DNA of 64,000 nt from an uncultured Clostridia bacterium (GCA_934464705.1 CAKSKB010000017.1:1-64000); one strand, 5' to 3'; positions 43,673 through 52,117 are shown, counted from the stretch's first letter. Numbers and translations are program-made. Notes: generated by a model from the sequence alone, not told the origin.

Positions 43673-45325
43673 ATGAACATGAGAAAAATTTTGACAGTTA
43701 TACTCGCATTGCTCTTTGCAATGCCCGTATCAGTCACTTTTGCGGAAGATATTTCTTTTTCGGATCTTCCGGAAAGCCACTGGGCGTATTCTGCCGTAAT
43801 GCAGCTTGTTTCCGAAGGAACCGTAAGCGGTATGGGCGATGGAACATTTGCTACGGCAAAGTATGTTACAAGAGCAGAGTTTGCAAGAATGATAGGGAAA
43901 ACCGATGTTAAGCGTGAAAACGATTTTGCAGATTTAACTCCCGAACATTGGGGATATGATTATGTTATGTGGTCTGGAATAGACGGCGATTCCGATAACA
44001 ATTTCAGACCGGACGAACCTATGCTCAGGGGAGATGTTATTTATACTCTCTGGAAAAGGGCTGGTTCGCCGACATCTGCTTCCGCACCTTCGGTTATAAC
44101 AAAGCAATCCGAAATGCCCGCGGCTGCGGCATGGGGCTATACATACGGTCTGATGATAGGCGATGACGGCGTTGATTTAAGACTTGATGAGGGCATTTCC
44201 AGAGCGGAAGTTGCTTCAATTATTGTTCGTTCAAAGGCGGTTTCGGAAGACGGAAAGGTTAATTTTATCGATAATGTGTCGGATGATGTTCTCAAAACCG
44301 TTTTTGAAACAAGCGGTGCCTTCGACAGCGCATATTCGCCCGACGGAAAAATTACAAACGGCGAAATGGCAAGAGCGGCTATGCGTATAGCTTCCGAAGA
44401 ACTGACACCGAGATATACAAAATATACCGTTGAAGAACCTTTTCAGCATAAATATATTAAGGATTTGTATGCAATCGGCACTTCCTGCATAGGCACCGAT
44501 AAAATCACACCCGAATTTATCGACGCTAATGTAAAAAATGCCGATATGGTTGCAATGCTCACATTTGCACTTATAAGAAAATCAAACGAGAAGATTGTGT
44601 ATGATACATCGAACAAGGTTTACTCAGATGTTTCCGATACTGATAAAAATACCGCTTCAACCTGCCTTTCCTACGCAAACGGAAACGGTATTCAGCTCTA
44701 CAGCGATAAAACAATTAAGCCCGATAAAGAATCAAGCATGAGAGATATTGCTGCAGTTCTTTTGCAGCTTGACAATTTAATCGGAACAATGTCATACTAT
44801 GAGGTGGATTCGGAAAATTCAACCGCTCACGATATTTCTATCAGCCGTGACCTCAATCATTATCCCGAAAACGCAGCATACTATCAGTGCGTATTGAGCG
44901 GACTTCCATCAAGCGTGTATACTACTCCTTTTATGTACATGAACGACGGCGCAAACCCGGAGGACATACCCAAAGGTAAATTTGACTTTGCAAGAGATTT
45001 CAGAAGCCTGTTTTTGCAGCTAATGATAAGAGATGCGGCTAAACTTAAGGACAGCGGAACAGAAGTGAAATTCACATTCTATCCTTCGCTTGTCAGCAAT
45101 AACGGAAAAGGATTTACCGTAAGAATGAAGACCGAAATCATCAGTCTCGACGGTAAAACCGGTGTCAAGTACGGCGATGTGTTCAAACTTGCAGACGGCG
45201 CTGACGGAAGACACGAACTTCATGAGGGCATGGTATTTTATAACGATTCCACTATGCCTTACGAGCTTGGCTCATATCCCGAAACCTTTATAACCTTCGG
45301 CGATATTATTGCGATTGAAAAATAG
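43673..45325 (+). CDS. Secreted protein with S-layer homology (SLH)-like domains
   Basis: This 550-residue protein has a signal peptide (RKILTVILALLFAMPVSVTFA). SLH-like repeats follow: FSDLPESHWAYSAVMQLVSE with YVTRAEFARMIG, FADLTPEHWGYDYVMW, a third with ISRAEVASIIVRS, and later a degraded one (YSPDGKITNGEMARAAMRIA). The rest (about 250-550) shows no familiar domain; it may be an extra set of diverged repeats. SLH domains bind pyruvylated cell-wall polymers, so this is a surface protein. ATG 43673 follows GGGGTG by six bases; an upstream GTG at 43664 overlaps that site. Confidence 0.82.
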   Translation: MNMRKILTVILALLFAMPVSVTFAEDISFSDLPESHWAYSAVMQLVSEGTVSGMGDGTFATAKYVTRAEFARMIGKTDVKRENDFADLTPEHWGYDYVMWSGIDGDSDNNFRPDEPMLRGDVIYTLWKRAGSPTSASAPSVITKQSEMPAAAAWGYTYGLMIGDDGVDLRLDEGISRAEVASIIVRSKAVSEDGKVNFIDNVSDDVLKTVFETSGAFDSAYSPDGKITNGEMARAAMRIASEELTPRYTKYTVEEPFQHKYIKDLYAIGTSCIGTDKITPEFIDANVKNADMVAMLTFALIRKSNEKIVYDTSNKVYSDVSDTDKNTASTCLSYANGNGIQLYSDKTIKPDKESSMRDIAAVLLQLDNLIGTMSYYEVDSENSTAHDISISRDLNHYPENAAYYQCVLSGLPSSVYTTPFMYMNDGANPEDIPKGKFDFARDFRSLFLQLMIRDAAKLKDSGTEVKFTFYPSLVSNNGKGFTVRMKTEIISLDGKTGVKYGDVFKLADGADGRHELHEGMVFYNDSTMPYELGSYPETFITFGDIIAIEK

Positions 45326-45383
45326 AATAACTTTATAAAATCTAACATAAAATGGAACTAAATAAAATTCGGAGGAACTTTCA

Positions 45384-46511
45384 ATGAAACGCATAATCCT
45401 GATTTTTTTAGTTCTGTTTTTTTCTTTAAATTCCGTTGTATCGGCTGACGAAATATATGTGCCGTCAAATGCGGCGATACTTATTGAGCGTTCAACCGGA
45501 CAAATTCTGTACGAAAAGAACAGCGAGGAACGCCTGCCTATGGCAAGCGTCACAAAAACTATGACCATGCTTTTGGCAATAGAAGCCGTTGACAGCGGAA
45601 AAATTACAATGGACGATATCGTAACGGTATCGGAAAACGGTTCGTCAATGACAGGTTCCCGTGTCTACTTAAGCACTAATGAAAAGATTTCCGTATCGGA
45701 TCTTCTTAAGTCGATAGCTGTTTCTTCCGGCAACGACGCAGCCGTTACAATGGCAGAATATGTCGCCGGAAACGAAGAATCCTTTGTGGCGCTTATGAAC
45801 AAAAGGGCAGAGGAACTCGGGCTTGAAAATACTCATTTTGTGAATTGCTGCGGTCTTGATGCAGAAGGGCATTACTCCTCGGCGCATGACCTTGCGGCTA
45901 TTTCCGATGAGCTTCTGAAGCACGACTCAATAAGACCGTTCCTCGTTATATGGATGGACAGCATAAGGGACGGCACATTCACTCTTTCAAACACCAACAA
46001 GCTTGTACGCTACTATGACGGCTGCACAGGTGTTAAAACGGGGTTTACATCGCAGGCTATGTACTGTCTGTCTGCGTCCGCACTTCGTGACGATATGGAA
46101 CTTATTGCAGTTATACTCGGCGGTCCTAATTCAAAGCAGAGATTTGCGGATGCCTCCGCACTGCTTAACTACGGGTTTGCAAATTACAAAATCGAAAAAT
46201 GCGCATCCGAAGGCGATAATTTCGGAACCGTTAATATAGAAAAAGGAACAACCGAAACCGTCAGCGCAATATGTGAAAAGGATTTCAGCTATCTTTCAAG
46301 CAAATCCGAAAGTTCGGAAATAACAAACAAAATAAAACTCAATAAAAATGTATGCGCACCCGTAAAAAAAGGTGATAAAATCGGCAGTATTATATATTTT
46401 GCAAACGGAAACAAAATAGGGACCGTAAATCTGGTATCGGACACCGATGTTTCTAAATGCGGACTCCTGAAAACAATGAACAAGCTTCTTAAAATCTGGT
46501 TTGAATTTTAA
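45384..46511 (+). CDS. dacF: D-alanyl-D-alanine carboxypeptidase (DacF/PBP5-type)
   Basis: This 375-residue serine peptidase (S11) has a signal peptide and the three penicillin-binding motifs: ASVTK with nucleophile S55 and K58, SSGND, and VKTGF. A C-terminal domain (PBP5_C-like) and a hydrophobic tail (GLLKTMNKLLKIWFEF) that looks like a membrane anchor follow. It trims the terminal D-alanine from peptidoglycan stems. In spore formers DacF adjusts the cortex. It follows the SLH gene after about 60 bp. Confidence 0.92.
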   Translation: MKRIILIFLVLFFSLNSVVSADEIYVPSNAAILIERSTGQILYEKNSEERLPMASVTKTMTMLLAIEAVDSGKITMDDIVTVSENGSSMTGSRVYLSTNEKISVSDLLKSIAVSSGNDAAVTMAEYVAGNEESFVALMNKRAEELGLENTHFVNCCGLDAEGHYSSAHDLAAISDELLKHDSIRPFLVIWMDSIRDGTFTLSNTNKLVRYYDGCTGVKTGFTSQAMYCLSASALRDDMELIAVILGGPNSKQRFADASALLNYGFANYKIEKCASEGDNFGTVNIEKGTTETVSAICEKDFSYLSSKSESSEITNKIKLNKNVCAPVKKGDKIGSIIYFANGNKIGTVNLVSDTDVSKCGLLKTMNKLLKIWFEF

Positions 46512-46569
46512 TTTGTAACAGCACCGCCACCTCCCGAATATAATGCAAGAGAAGAGGGGAGGAGTTTAA

Positions 46570-46710
46570 ATGCGGTGCTTTACAGTCGGACTGATTTTAA
46601 TACTTTTTGCCGCGGCACTGCTGATAAATCTATTCCTTCCGGAGTGTGTTATAATATTTGTTCAGTGTATCCTGCTGCTCGTTGCCGGCTGGATGCTTCT
46701 AAGAAAATGA
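46570..46710 (+). CDS. 46-residue hydrophobic protein
   Basis: A very strong site, GGGGAGGAG, lies before ATG 46570. The product is 46 residues with two hydrophobic stretches (VGLILILFAAALLINLFL and IIFVQCILLLVAGWMLL). It is likely a small membrane protein, unknown in function. TATAAT at 46539-46544 lacks a good -35, so a non-sigma-A promoter, for example a sporulation one, is possible. It sits immediately before the SpoVM candidate. Confidence 0.6.
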   Translation: MRCFTVGLILILFAAALLINLFLPECVIIFVQCILLLVAGWMLLRK

Positions 46711-46726
46711 AAGGAAGGGAAGACAA

Positions 46727-46795
46727 GTGAAAGTAGTTGTTGTACATCCTACAAAATTCTGGAAGAAAGTACTTAAAGCCGTTTTTAAGATATAA
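46727..46795 (+). CDS. spoVM: Candidate stage V sporulation protein M (SpoVM), 22 residues
   Basis: A GTG at 46727 with AAGGAAGGGAAG upstream starts a 22-residue peptide beginning MKVVVV and continuing HPTKFWKKVLKAVFKI. It is an amphipathic basic helix with proline near position 8, like the short SpoVM peptides that mark the curved forespore membrane in Bacillus (which has KLPKF at about residues 7-11). In Bacillus SpoVM anchors SpoIVA, the base of the spore coat. Homology is judged by eye over a very short sequence. It lies 16 bp after another tiny gene and right before a strong terminator. Confidence 0.6.
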   Translation: MKVVVVHPTKFWKKVLKAVFKI

Positions 46796-46836
46796 AAAAT
46801 CAGCAGACCCGAACTTTTTGGGTCTGCTGATTTTTT
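46794..46836. terminator. Strong bidirectional terminator between the plus and minus gene blocks
   Basis: A perfect 17-bp stem (46794-46810 with 46820-46836) encloses a 9-nt loop. The core is CAGCAGACCC/GGGTCTGCTG, flanked by A6 and T6 runs, so it can end transcription both from dacF-spoVM and from the GH2 gene. Confidence 0.92.
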
Positions 46837-49511
46837 CAGAATGTTATGTATGTATCGCCCGAAATGCCGCATTTTCCGCCATTTAGACGGAAAACCACCG
46901 TCAAACAGGAACGGACACCGAAATCTTCCTTATTAAGCGGAATTTCAATATCTCCGTACTTCGTCACAGTCAGGCGAAGTTTATTATTTATATAAATATC
47001 CGCATCGCCCGAAAAACCGTCAATATGCAGTTTGGCGTTTTCGCTGTATTCATTGGTTAAAATATAAGCAGCAGCCGCAAAACAGAAGCCTTTTTCGTTT
47101 TCTATATAAAAATTGCTGCCCTTGGCTATATTCGCCGGTATCCACGCAAACATAAGGTCGGTCAGTTTATCTTTCGGATAATAGTCCAGAACATCGGTTT
47201 TACGCCATTTATTTATCGGAAATCTGCATTTCACAGATGGAATATAAGGCATTTTATCTGCGGAATTCCCTTCAATTATGACCGTTTTTTCCATACCGCA
47301 GGTCTTTATTTTAAGAAAAATGTCACTTCCGCTGCCGTCTTTTTCGATAATTGTCTGGCACAATCCGCCGAACAGGTCGATTTCATTCCCGGTTTCGCAG
47401 TAATGATTTGTGTTCGAGCCGTTAGCGACACCCATAATCTTTCCGCCGCCGCTGATTTCAAATTCAACCTTTTCAGATGATGTTCCAAGCATATTTCCGC
47501 ACTTATCCTTCAAAGAAACATTTACTGCCGATACCGAAGAATAATCGTAAACTTCCGCAGCTATCTCCTCAGCTTTTGAAGCTGTAGAGATTTCCGTACG
47601 GCAAACTTCAATACCGTCTGCATAACAAATTGCCTCTAAAGTCCCAGGAATAAAAGGAATTTCAAAAATCTCGGGGTCATATTTATCATTTTTATGTTTG
47701 AGAAGGGGATTGCCGTTCAGTTTCAGTTCAAACTCATCTGCGTTGGTGTAACAGGTTATTCTCGCCGTTTCGCCGTCTTTGAAATTCCAGTGCGGCGACA
47801 AAAAAGCGGTATACTCATCGCTCCACAAAACCTTGTACCAATAATAGGTGTCCTTCGGAAAACCGCATAAATCCATTGCACCGAAATTGCACACAAGCCT
47901 CGGCCATTTTCCGCATTCACCTCTGTAATCCATGCCGGTCCACGAGAAAATCCCGGCAACAAAGTCATGCTCCGCCGCAGCCTTCCATGTCTGACCCGGT
48001 GTTGCCGACCACTGCAGAAGGTTGCAGTTCGGAATTTCGGCTCCCAGCACTCTTCCGCTGCAAAGCGCATGAGTTTCCGAATTTTTATCGGTTATACCTC
48101 TTGTGCCGAGATATGAAGCATTTTCCGAACCGAAAAGCGGAATATCGGGAAACGCTTCGTGAAATTTATCATATGTATACTGCAAATAGTTCATCCCGAA
48201 TATATCAACGCACTTAACAACGCCTTCGCCGCCGAAAGGTCCGCCGTTCATGGCGCCGGTAACCGGTCTTGAAGGGTCAAGAGCCCTGATAAGCTTTTTC
48301 ATTGACCCTGCAATTCTTTCGCCGGTAGGAGTATCCTGGAGCGGTTCTTCATTATATATGCTCCACATTATAACCGACGGGTGATTTCTGTCACGCTTAA
48401 CAAATTCCTCAAGCTGATGCAAACATTCGGTCGTTGAAGAAAAATGCCTTGCTTCATTCATAACAAGCATTCCAAGCTTATCACATGCGGCGTAAAATTC
48501 CGGCGACTGAGGGTTGTGCGATGTCCTTATTGCATTACAGCCCATGCTTTTGAGGCGATTAATTCTGTATTCGTGAATTTCATCAGGAATTGCAGCGCCC
48601 ACGCACGCATGGTCATGGTGCATACATACGCCTTTCAGCTTGATATTTTTACCGTTAAGGAAAAGTCCGTTTTCAGCGTCGAATTTTATTTCTCTGAAAC
48701 CGAATTTTGTGCTGATTTCATCAACAATCACGCCATCTTTGATAAGCTGCGATTTGATTTCGTACAGATTGGGCGATTCAAGATCCCAGAGCAGGGGAGA
48801 ATCAACAGAAATTTCCTGAACGGTTTTATCTGCGGCTTCGGTTTGATATTCATTGCCGTCAAAAACTGTTTTTACAATGCAGCCATTTTCTGCAGATACG
48901 CTTGACTCAACAGTAAGTTTCCATTGAGTATCATTTATTTTTTCTGTATGAACAAAAATTCCGTCTTCTTTAAAGTAATCGTTTTCCGTTACGATTAAAT
49001 GTGCATGACGGTAAATTCCGCCGCCTTCATACCACCAGCCCTCTTTTACGCGGTTATCGGCGCAGACGGAAAGCACATTGTGATTATCGTAGAAAAGAAA
49101 ATCGGTTATATCGACAATAATCTGCGTGTAGCACGACTCGCTTACGGCAATTTTAATGTCGTTAAGATAGATTCGGGAATTAATCGCAATGCCGTCAAAT
49201 TTGAGAAGAATGCGTTTTCCGTTCCAGCTTTCGGGTGCGGTAAATGATTTTCTGTACCATACAATGCCTTGCTCTTTGTAGCCCTGACCCGAAGAACCTT
49301 TTTCCGACGGCGGAAGCCCAAGCGGCCAATCGTGCGGAAGATTTACATTTTCCCAGTTTTCATCGTAAAATGAAGCGCTTGCCGGCCCGGACATACTTCC
49401 GGTTTTTGTATTATGGTTGAACATTCCGAAATAATCTTCGACATAATCGGAAACAATTTCGGATTCTTTTTTGAATTTCCAACCGTAATCCATCGAATAA
49501 ACATTTCTCAT
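46836..49511 (-). CDS. Glycoside hydrolase family 2 enzyme (beta-galactosidase/beta-glucuronidase type)
   Basis: This 891-residue protein has an N-terminal sugar-binding jelly roll (NVNLPHDWPLG to WYEGGGIYRHAHLIV), an Ig-like domain, and a TIM barrel. The acid/base glutamate is in SIYNEEP (E388) and the nucleophile in FGSENAS (E463). TSHNPQSPEFY is another GH2 signature. Two or more C-terminal beta domains follow (about 570-891). No signal peptide is seen, so the substrate is probably cut in the cytoplasm. Substrate specificity cannot be settled. Its minus-strand promoter and AAAGGAGAG site are clear. It has no transporter partner nearby. Confidence 0.9.
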   Translation of the reverse strand: MRNVYSMDYGWKFKKESEIVSDYVEDYFGMFNHNTKTGSMSGPASASFYDENWENVNLPHDWPLGLPPSEKGSSGQGYKEQGIVWYRKSFTAPESWNGKRILLKFDGIAINSRIYLNDIKIAVSESCYTQIIVDITDFLFYDNHNVLSVCADNRVKEGWWYEGGGIYRHAHLIVTENDYFKEDGIFVHTEKINDTQWKLTVESSVSAENGCIVKTVFDGNEYQTEAADKTVQEISVDSPLLWDLESPNLYEIKSQLIKDGVIVDEISTKFGFREIKFDAENGLFLNGKNIKLKGVCMHHDHACVGAAIPDEIHEYRINRLKSMGCNAIRTSHNPQSPEFYAACDKLGMLVMNEARHFSSTTECLHQLEEFVKRDRNHPSVIMWSIYNEEPLQDTPTGERIAGSMKKLIRALDPSRPVTGAMNGGPFGGEGVVKCVDIFGMNYLQYTYDKFHEAFPDIPLFGSENASYLGTRGITDKNSETHALCSGRVLGAEIPNCNLLQWSATPGQTWKAAAEHDFVAGIFSWTGMDYRGECGKWPRLVCNFGAMDLCGFPKDTYYWYKVLWSDEYTAFLSPHWNFKDGETARITCYTNADEFELKLNGNPLLKHKNDKYDPEIFEIPFIPGTLEAICYADGIEVCRTEISTASKAEEIAAEVYDYSSVSAVNVSLKDKCGNMLGTSSEKVEFEISGGGKIMGVANGSNTNHYCETGNEIDLFGGLCQTIIEKDGSGSDIFLKIKTCGMEKTVIIEGNSADKMPYIPSVKCRFPINKWRKTDVLDYYPKDKLTDLMFAWIPANIAKGSNFYIENEKGFCFAAAAYILTNEYSENAKLHIDGFSGDADIYINNKLRLTVTKYGDIEIPLNKEDFGVRSCLTVVFRLNGGKCGISGDTYITF

Positions 49512-49534
49512 AACAACTCTCCTTTACTAAAAAC

Positions 49535-49563
49535 ATAATACCATACCGAAAATGGTTTGTCAA
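49535..49563 (-). promoter_or_regulatory. Promoter for GH2
   Basis: On the minus strand TTGACA (49558-49563) and TATTAT (49535-49540) are 17 bp apart, 23 bp before the GH2 start. Confidence 0.75.
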
Positions 49564-49619
49564 TGACATTTTGTAATATATAGATGTTTTTTTGTAATAT
49601 TTTTTTAAAACAAAAAGAC

Positions 49620-49648
49620 TTGAAAATTGTAGGGAAATAAGGTATAAT
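49620..49648 (+). promoter_or_regulatory. Promoter for the Xer recombinase gene
   Basis: TTGAAA (49620-49625) and TATAAT (49643-49648) are 17 bp apart. Transcription would start near 49655, just before or within the palindrome at 49661-49690. Confidence 0.75.
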
Positions 49649-49660
49649 AATTACAGAACG

Positions 49661-49690
49661 AATTTCGTAGAATAAATATTCTACGAAATT
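49661..49690. other. 30-bp near-perfect palindrome, candidate dif-like recombination site or operator
   Basis: Arms of 14 bp (49661-49674 and 49677-49690) flank a 2-nt centre. Read as a 28-bp site (49662-49689) it has 11-bp arms ATTTCGTAGAA and TTCTACGAAAT around the 6-bp TAAATA, the geometry of a Xer dif site. By hand, from the remembered Bacillus subtilis dif, 20 of 28 positions agree, with 9 of 11 in the left arm. It lies between the promoter and the GAGGGGAG site of a recombinase gene, close to where gene direction flips. An autoregulatory operator or an mRNA hairpin is the alternative. Confidence 0.6.
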
Positions 49691-49710
49691 GAGGGGAGTG
49701 ATTTTTAAAA

Positions 49711-50664
49711 ATGGTCAATATATTGGATACCGGCGAATATCCGCAGTTTTTAAGGAATTTTTTAAGATATCTAAGAACTGTTTTGGGGCGTTCGGAGAAT
49801 ACAATTGTTGTATACAGCGAAACTATAAGCGAGCTTCTGCATTTTATGCAGCATTTTAAACTTGAAGTTCCTATTGAAGAACCTATTAAAAATATGGATA
49901 CTGAGTTTTTAAAAACAATTACAACCACAGACCTTTATGAGTATTTATATTATATAGATATTGTAAAAAAGAATTCTGCGTCAACCCGTTCAAAAAAAAC
50001 GAGCGCTGTAAGAACTTTTTTTAAGTTTCTTTCAACGAGTGAAAATGTGCTTTCAGATAATCCGTCAATAAATCTGACATTTCCGAAAGCAAAAAAATCA
50101 CTGCCAAAATATTTAAAACTCGATGAAGCGCTTCAGCTGCTTAATTCCATAACCGGCAAATATAAAGAACGCGACTATGCAATGCTGTTGCTATTTTTAA
50201 CCTGCGGTATGCGGCTGCAGGAACTTGTCAACATCAATATTAAAGATGTGCGTTCCGATGTTTTGGTAATTACAGGAAAAGGAAACAAAGAACGCACGGT
50301 ATATCTGCCCGATAATTGCAGAAAAGCTGTTGAAGATTACATTAAATTGAGACCGAATGATGATGTTATTGACCGTGATGCACTATTTATAAGCCGCAAC
50401 AGACGGAGAATCACCTGTCGGATGGTTGAAAATATCGTAAATAAATATATTAAAGCTATCGGACTCGACGGTTTGGGCTTTTCTGCCCACAAACTCCGCC
50501 ACACCGCAGCAACGCTTATGTATCAGGAAGGTCATGTTGACATAAGGCTGCTGCAGGAAATTTTGGGTCATGCCAATCTTGCGACAACGCAAATATACAC
50601 TCATGTATCCGGAGAACAGCTGAAAACTGCAATTGACGCCAATCCTCTTGCCAAAATCAAGTAA
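49711..50664 (+). CDS. Tyrosine recombinase, XerC/XerD-type
   Basis: This 317-residue enzyme has an N-terminal SAM-like DNA-binding domain (YPQFLRNFLRYLRTV, FFKFLSTSENVLSDNP) and a C-terminal catalytic domain with all expected residues: R168 (CGMRLQEL), K190 (ITGKGNKER), H260 and R263 (AHKLRHTAATLM), H287 (LGHANLATTQIYTH) and Y296. The NPLA ending resembles the core clostridial Xer, which resolves chromosome dimers. It has its own promoter and a dif-like palindrome in its leader. No excisionase, phage or transposon gene is adjacent. It converges on the dehydrogenase gene. Confidence 0.9.
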   Translation: MVNILDTGEYPQFLRNFLRYLRTVLGRSENTIVVYSETISELLHFMQHFKLEVPIEEPIKNMDTEFLKTITTTDLYEYLYYIDIVKKNSASTRSKKTSAVRTFFKFLSTSENVLSDNPSINLTFPKAKKSLPKYLKLDEALQLLNSITGKYKERDYAMLLLFLTCGMRLQELVNINIKDVRSDVLVITGKGNKERTVYLPDNCRKAVEDYIKLRPNDDVIDRDALFISRNRRRITCRMVENIVNKYIKAIGLDGLGFSAHKLRHTAATLMYQEGHVDIRLLQEILGHANLATTQIYTHVSGEQLKTAIDANPLAKIK

Positions 50665-50671
50665 AATTCGT

Positions 50672-51616
50672 TCAGACTCTGTTTCGCTCTTTACCTTCCA
50701 GATAAGCTTTAATATTAAGTTTTATTTCATTTATACATCTGATCCTCGCCTCATATGCGCCCCATGCCATGTGGGGCGTCAGGCATACATTGTCAAGCCC
50801 GGCGACGGCAGCATAAGGGCTGTCATCACCGTAAGGTTCCGCCGAGTACACATCAACGCCAATTCCTCCTATTTTGCCTTGCTTAACCGCACTGCAAAGC
50901 GCAGCTTCGTCAACAACTGCGCCTCTTGCAACATTGATAACAATTGCGTTCGGTTTCATCAGCGAAATTCTTTCTTTATTTATCAGATTCTTCGTAGCGG
51001 AGTTAAGCGGCGTATGTATAGATATAATATCGGAATTTCTGCAAAGCGTATCAATATCCGTGAAGTTTTCAAGTCCATCGGAATTTCTCTTATTCACAAT
51101 AACATTACAGCCCAAAGCTTCGGCAATGCTGCCGACCTTTTTTCCTATATTACCGTACCCCACTATCCCCCATGTTTTTCCGGCAATTTCGTGATATACC
51201 GGCGTAAGGCAGTTCTGGACTCCGCTTCTTGTATATTCGCCGCTTTCGGTACAGCGGTTATATTCGGGAAGGTGCGTGATAAGCGAAAGCGCCATCGACA
51301 CCGTAAGCTGCGACACACAGTTTGTCGAATATCCCACAACATTTGAAACCGCAATTCCGCGGCGTCTGCAATAATCGGTATCAACATTATCAAACCCTGT
51401 CGCCGCAATACATATAAGCTTTAAATTATCGGCATATTTAAGATTTGTTTCGTTCAGCCTTATTTTATTAATTATGACAAAATCGGCGTCTTTGATTCTT
51501 TCCGCTGTTTGTTCCGGAAGCGTCTTCAGATAAATCTCGGTTTCACCGAATTCCTCAAATAAAGTCAGGTCAATATCGTCTCCAAGCGTTGCTGCGTCAA
51601 GTATTACAGTTTTCAT
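50672..51616 (-). CDS. D-2-hydroxyacid dehydrogenase (glycerate/phosphoglycerate dehydrogenase family)
   Basis: This 314-residue protein has the NAD site GKTWGIVGYGNIGKKVG, the catalytic Arg in INVARGAVVDE, Glu in DVYSAEPYG and His in LTPHMAWGAYEAR. The family reduces 2-keto acids to D-2-hydroxy acids; substrate specificity is open, with hydroxypyruvate or glycerate likely for this length. GAGG lies close before ATG 51616 on the minus strand. It is convergent with the Xer gene, 7 bp apart, with no clear terminator between. Confidence 0.9.
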   Translation of the reverse strand: MKTVILDAATLGDDIDLTLFEEFGETEIYLKTLPEQTAERIKDADFVIINKIRLNETNLKYADNLKLICIAATGFDNVDTDYCRRRGIAVSNVVGYSTNCVSQLTVSMALSLITHLPEYNRCTESGEYTRSGVQNCLTPVYHEIAGKTWGIVGYGNIGKKVGSIAEALGCNVIVNKRNSDGLENFTDIDTLCRNSDIISIHTPLNSATKNLINKERISLMKPNAIVINVARGAVVDEAALCSAVKQGKIGGIGVDVYSAEPYGDDSPYAAVAGLDNVCLTPHMAWGAYEARIRCINEIKLNIKAYLEGKERNRV

Positions 51617-51688
51617 AAGTACCTCCTCAAAAGTTTTAACATTTAACTGCCCGAAATCATAAAATATCTCTATAAGGAGCTGAAAGCC

Positions 51689-52117
51689 ATGATTTCAGGT
51701 ATGATTGATTACAGTAAAAATCACGAATCGTATTTAAGCGTTGATTCGGTTTTTGTAAACCGCAGCGTTATTTTTTGTTCTGACAGCTACAAAAACCTTG
51801 CGGTAGTCGGAAAATATGTGATTCTGAGCGATGAAACGGATTCATCGGCAGTATACTGCGAAAAAGAAAGCAGCACAACTCTTACTTGCGGAACCTCAGA
51901 AAACAGCATACTTTATTACACATTCATCGGAACAACTCTTGTTTTTTCCTCCGATATAAAGGATATTATACAAAAATGCCGTGTAATTCTCTCAAATGAC
52001 AGAATAAACAACATAATCGGCATAACACCGGAAAAACTTGCCGAAATATTAAAAAATATCACCGCTGTCCCAAAGGGCGGCCGCCTGACATACACCGAAA
52101 GCGGAGTGACCTACTGA
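51689..52117 (+). CDS. Small protein resembling a reduced asparagine-synthase N-terminal (glutaminase-like) domain
   Basis: This 142-residue protein has ILYYTFIGTTLVFSSDIKDI near the middle, which recalls the LYY-x-G-x-LxFASEIKAL segment at the end of the class II amidotransferase domain in asparagine synthase. TPEKLAEILKNITAVPKGG then recalls the turn before the synthase domain. The catalytic Cys2 is absent (it starts MISGMID) and the RGPD and NGEIYN motifs are missing. It would therefore be inactive as a glutaminase. Start chosen at 51689 by AAGGAG. Convergent with RNase H and overlapping it by 7 bp. The assignment is inference. Confidence 0.5.
   Translation: MISGMIDYSKNHESYLSVDSVFVNRSVIFCSDSYKNLAVVGKYVILSDETDSSAVYCEKESSTTLTCGTSENSILYYTFIGTTLVFSSDIKDIIQKCRVILSNDRINNIIGITPEKLAEILKNITAVPKGGRLTYTESGVTY

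Noticed and set aside
49661..49690. Transcription terminator or LexA box
   Set aside because: No T-run follows the palindrome, it lies between a promoter and a ribosome binding site of the same gene, and it does not match the GAAC-N4-GTTC form of a Bacillota LexA site.
49711..50664. Integrase of a prophage or integrative element
   Set aside because: No phage, conjugation, excisionase or tRNA attachment features are near, and the protein resembles the core clostridial Xer over its full length.
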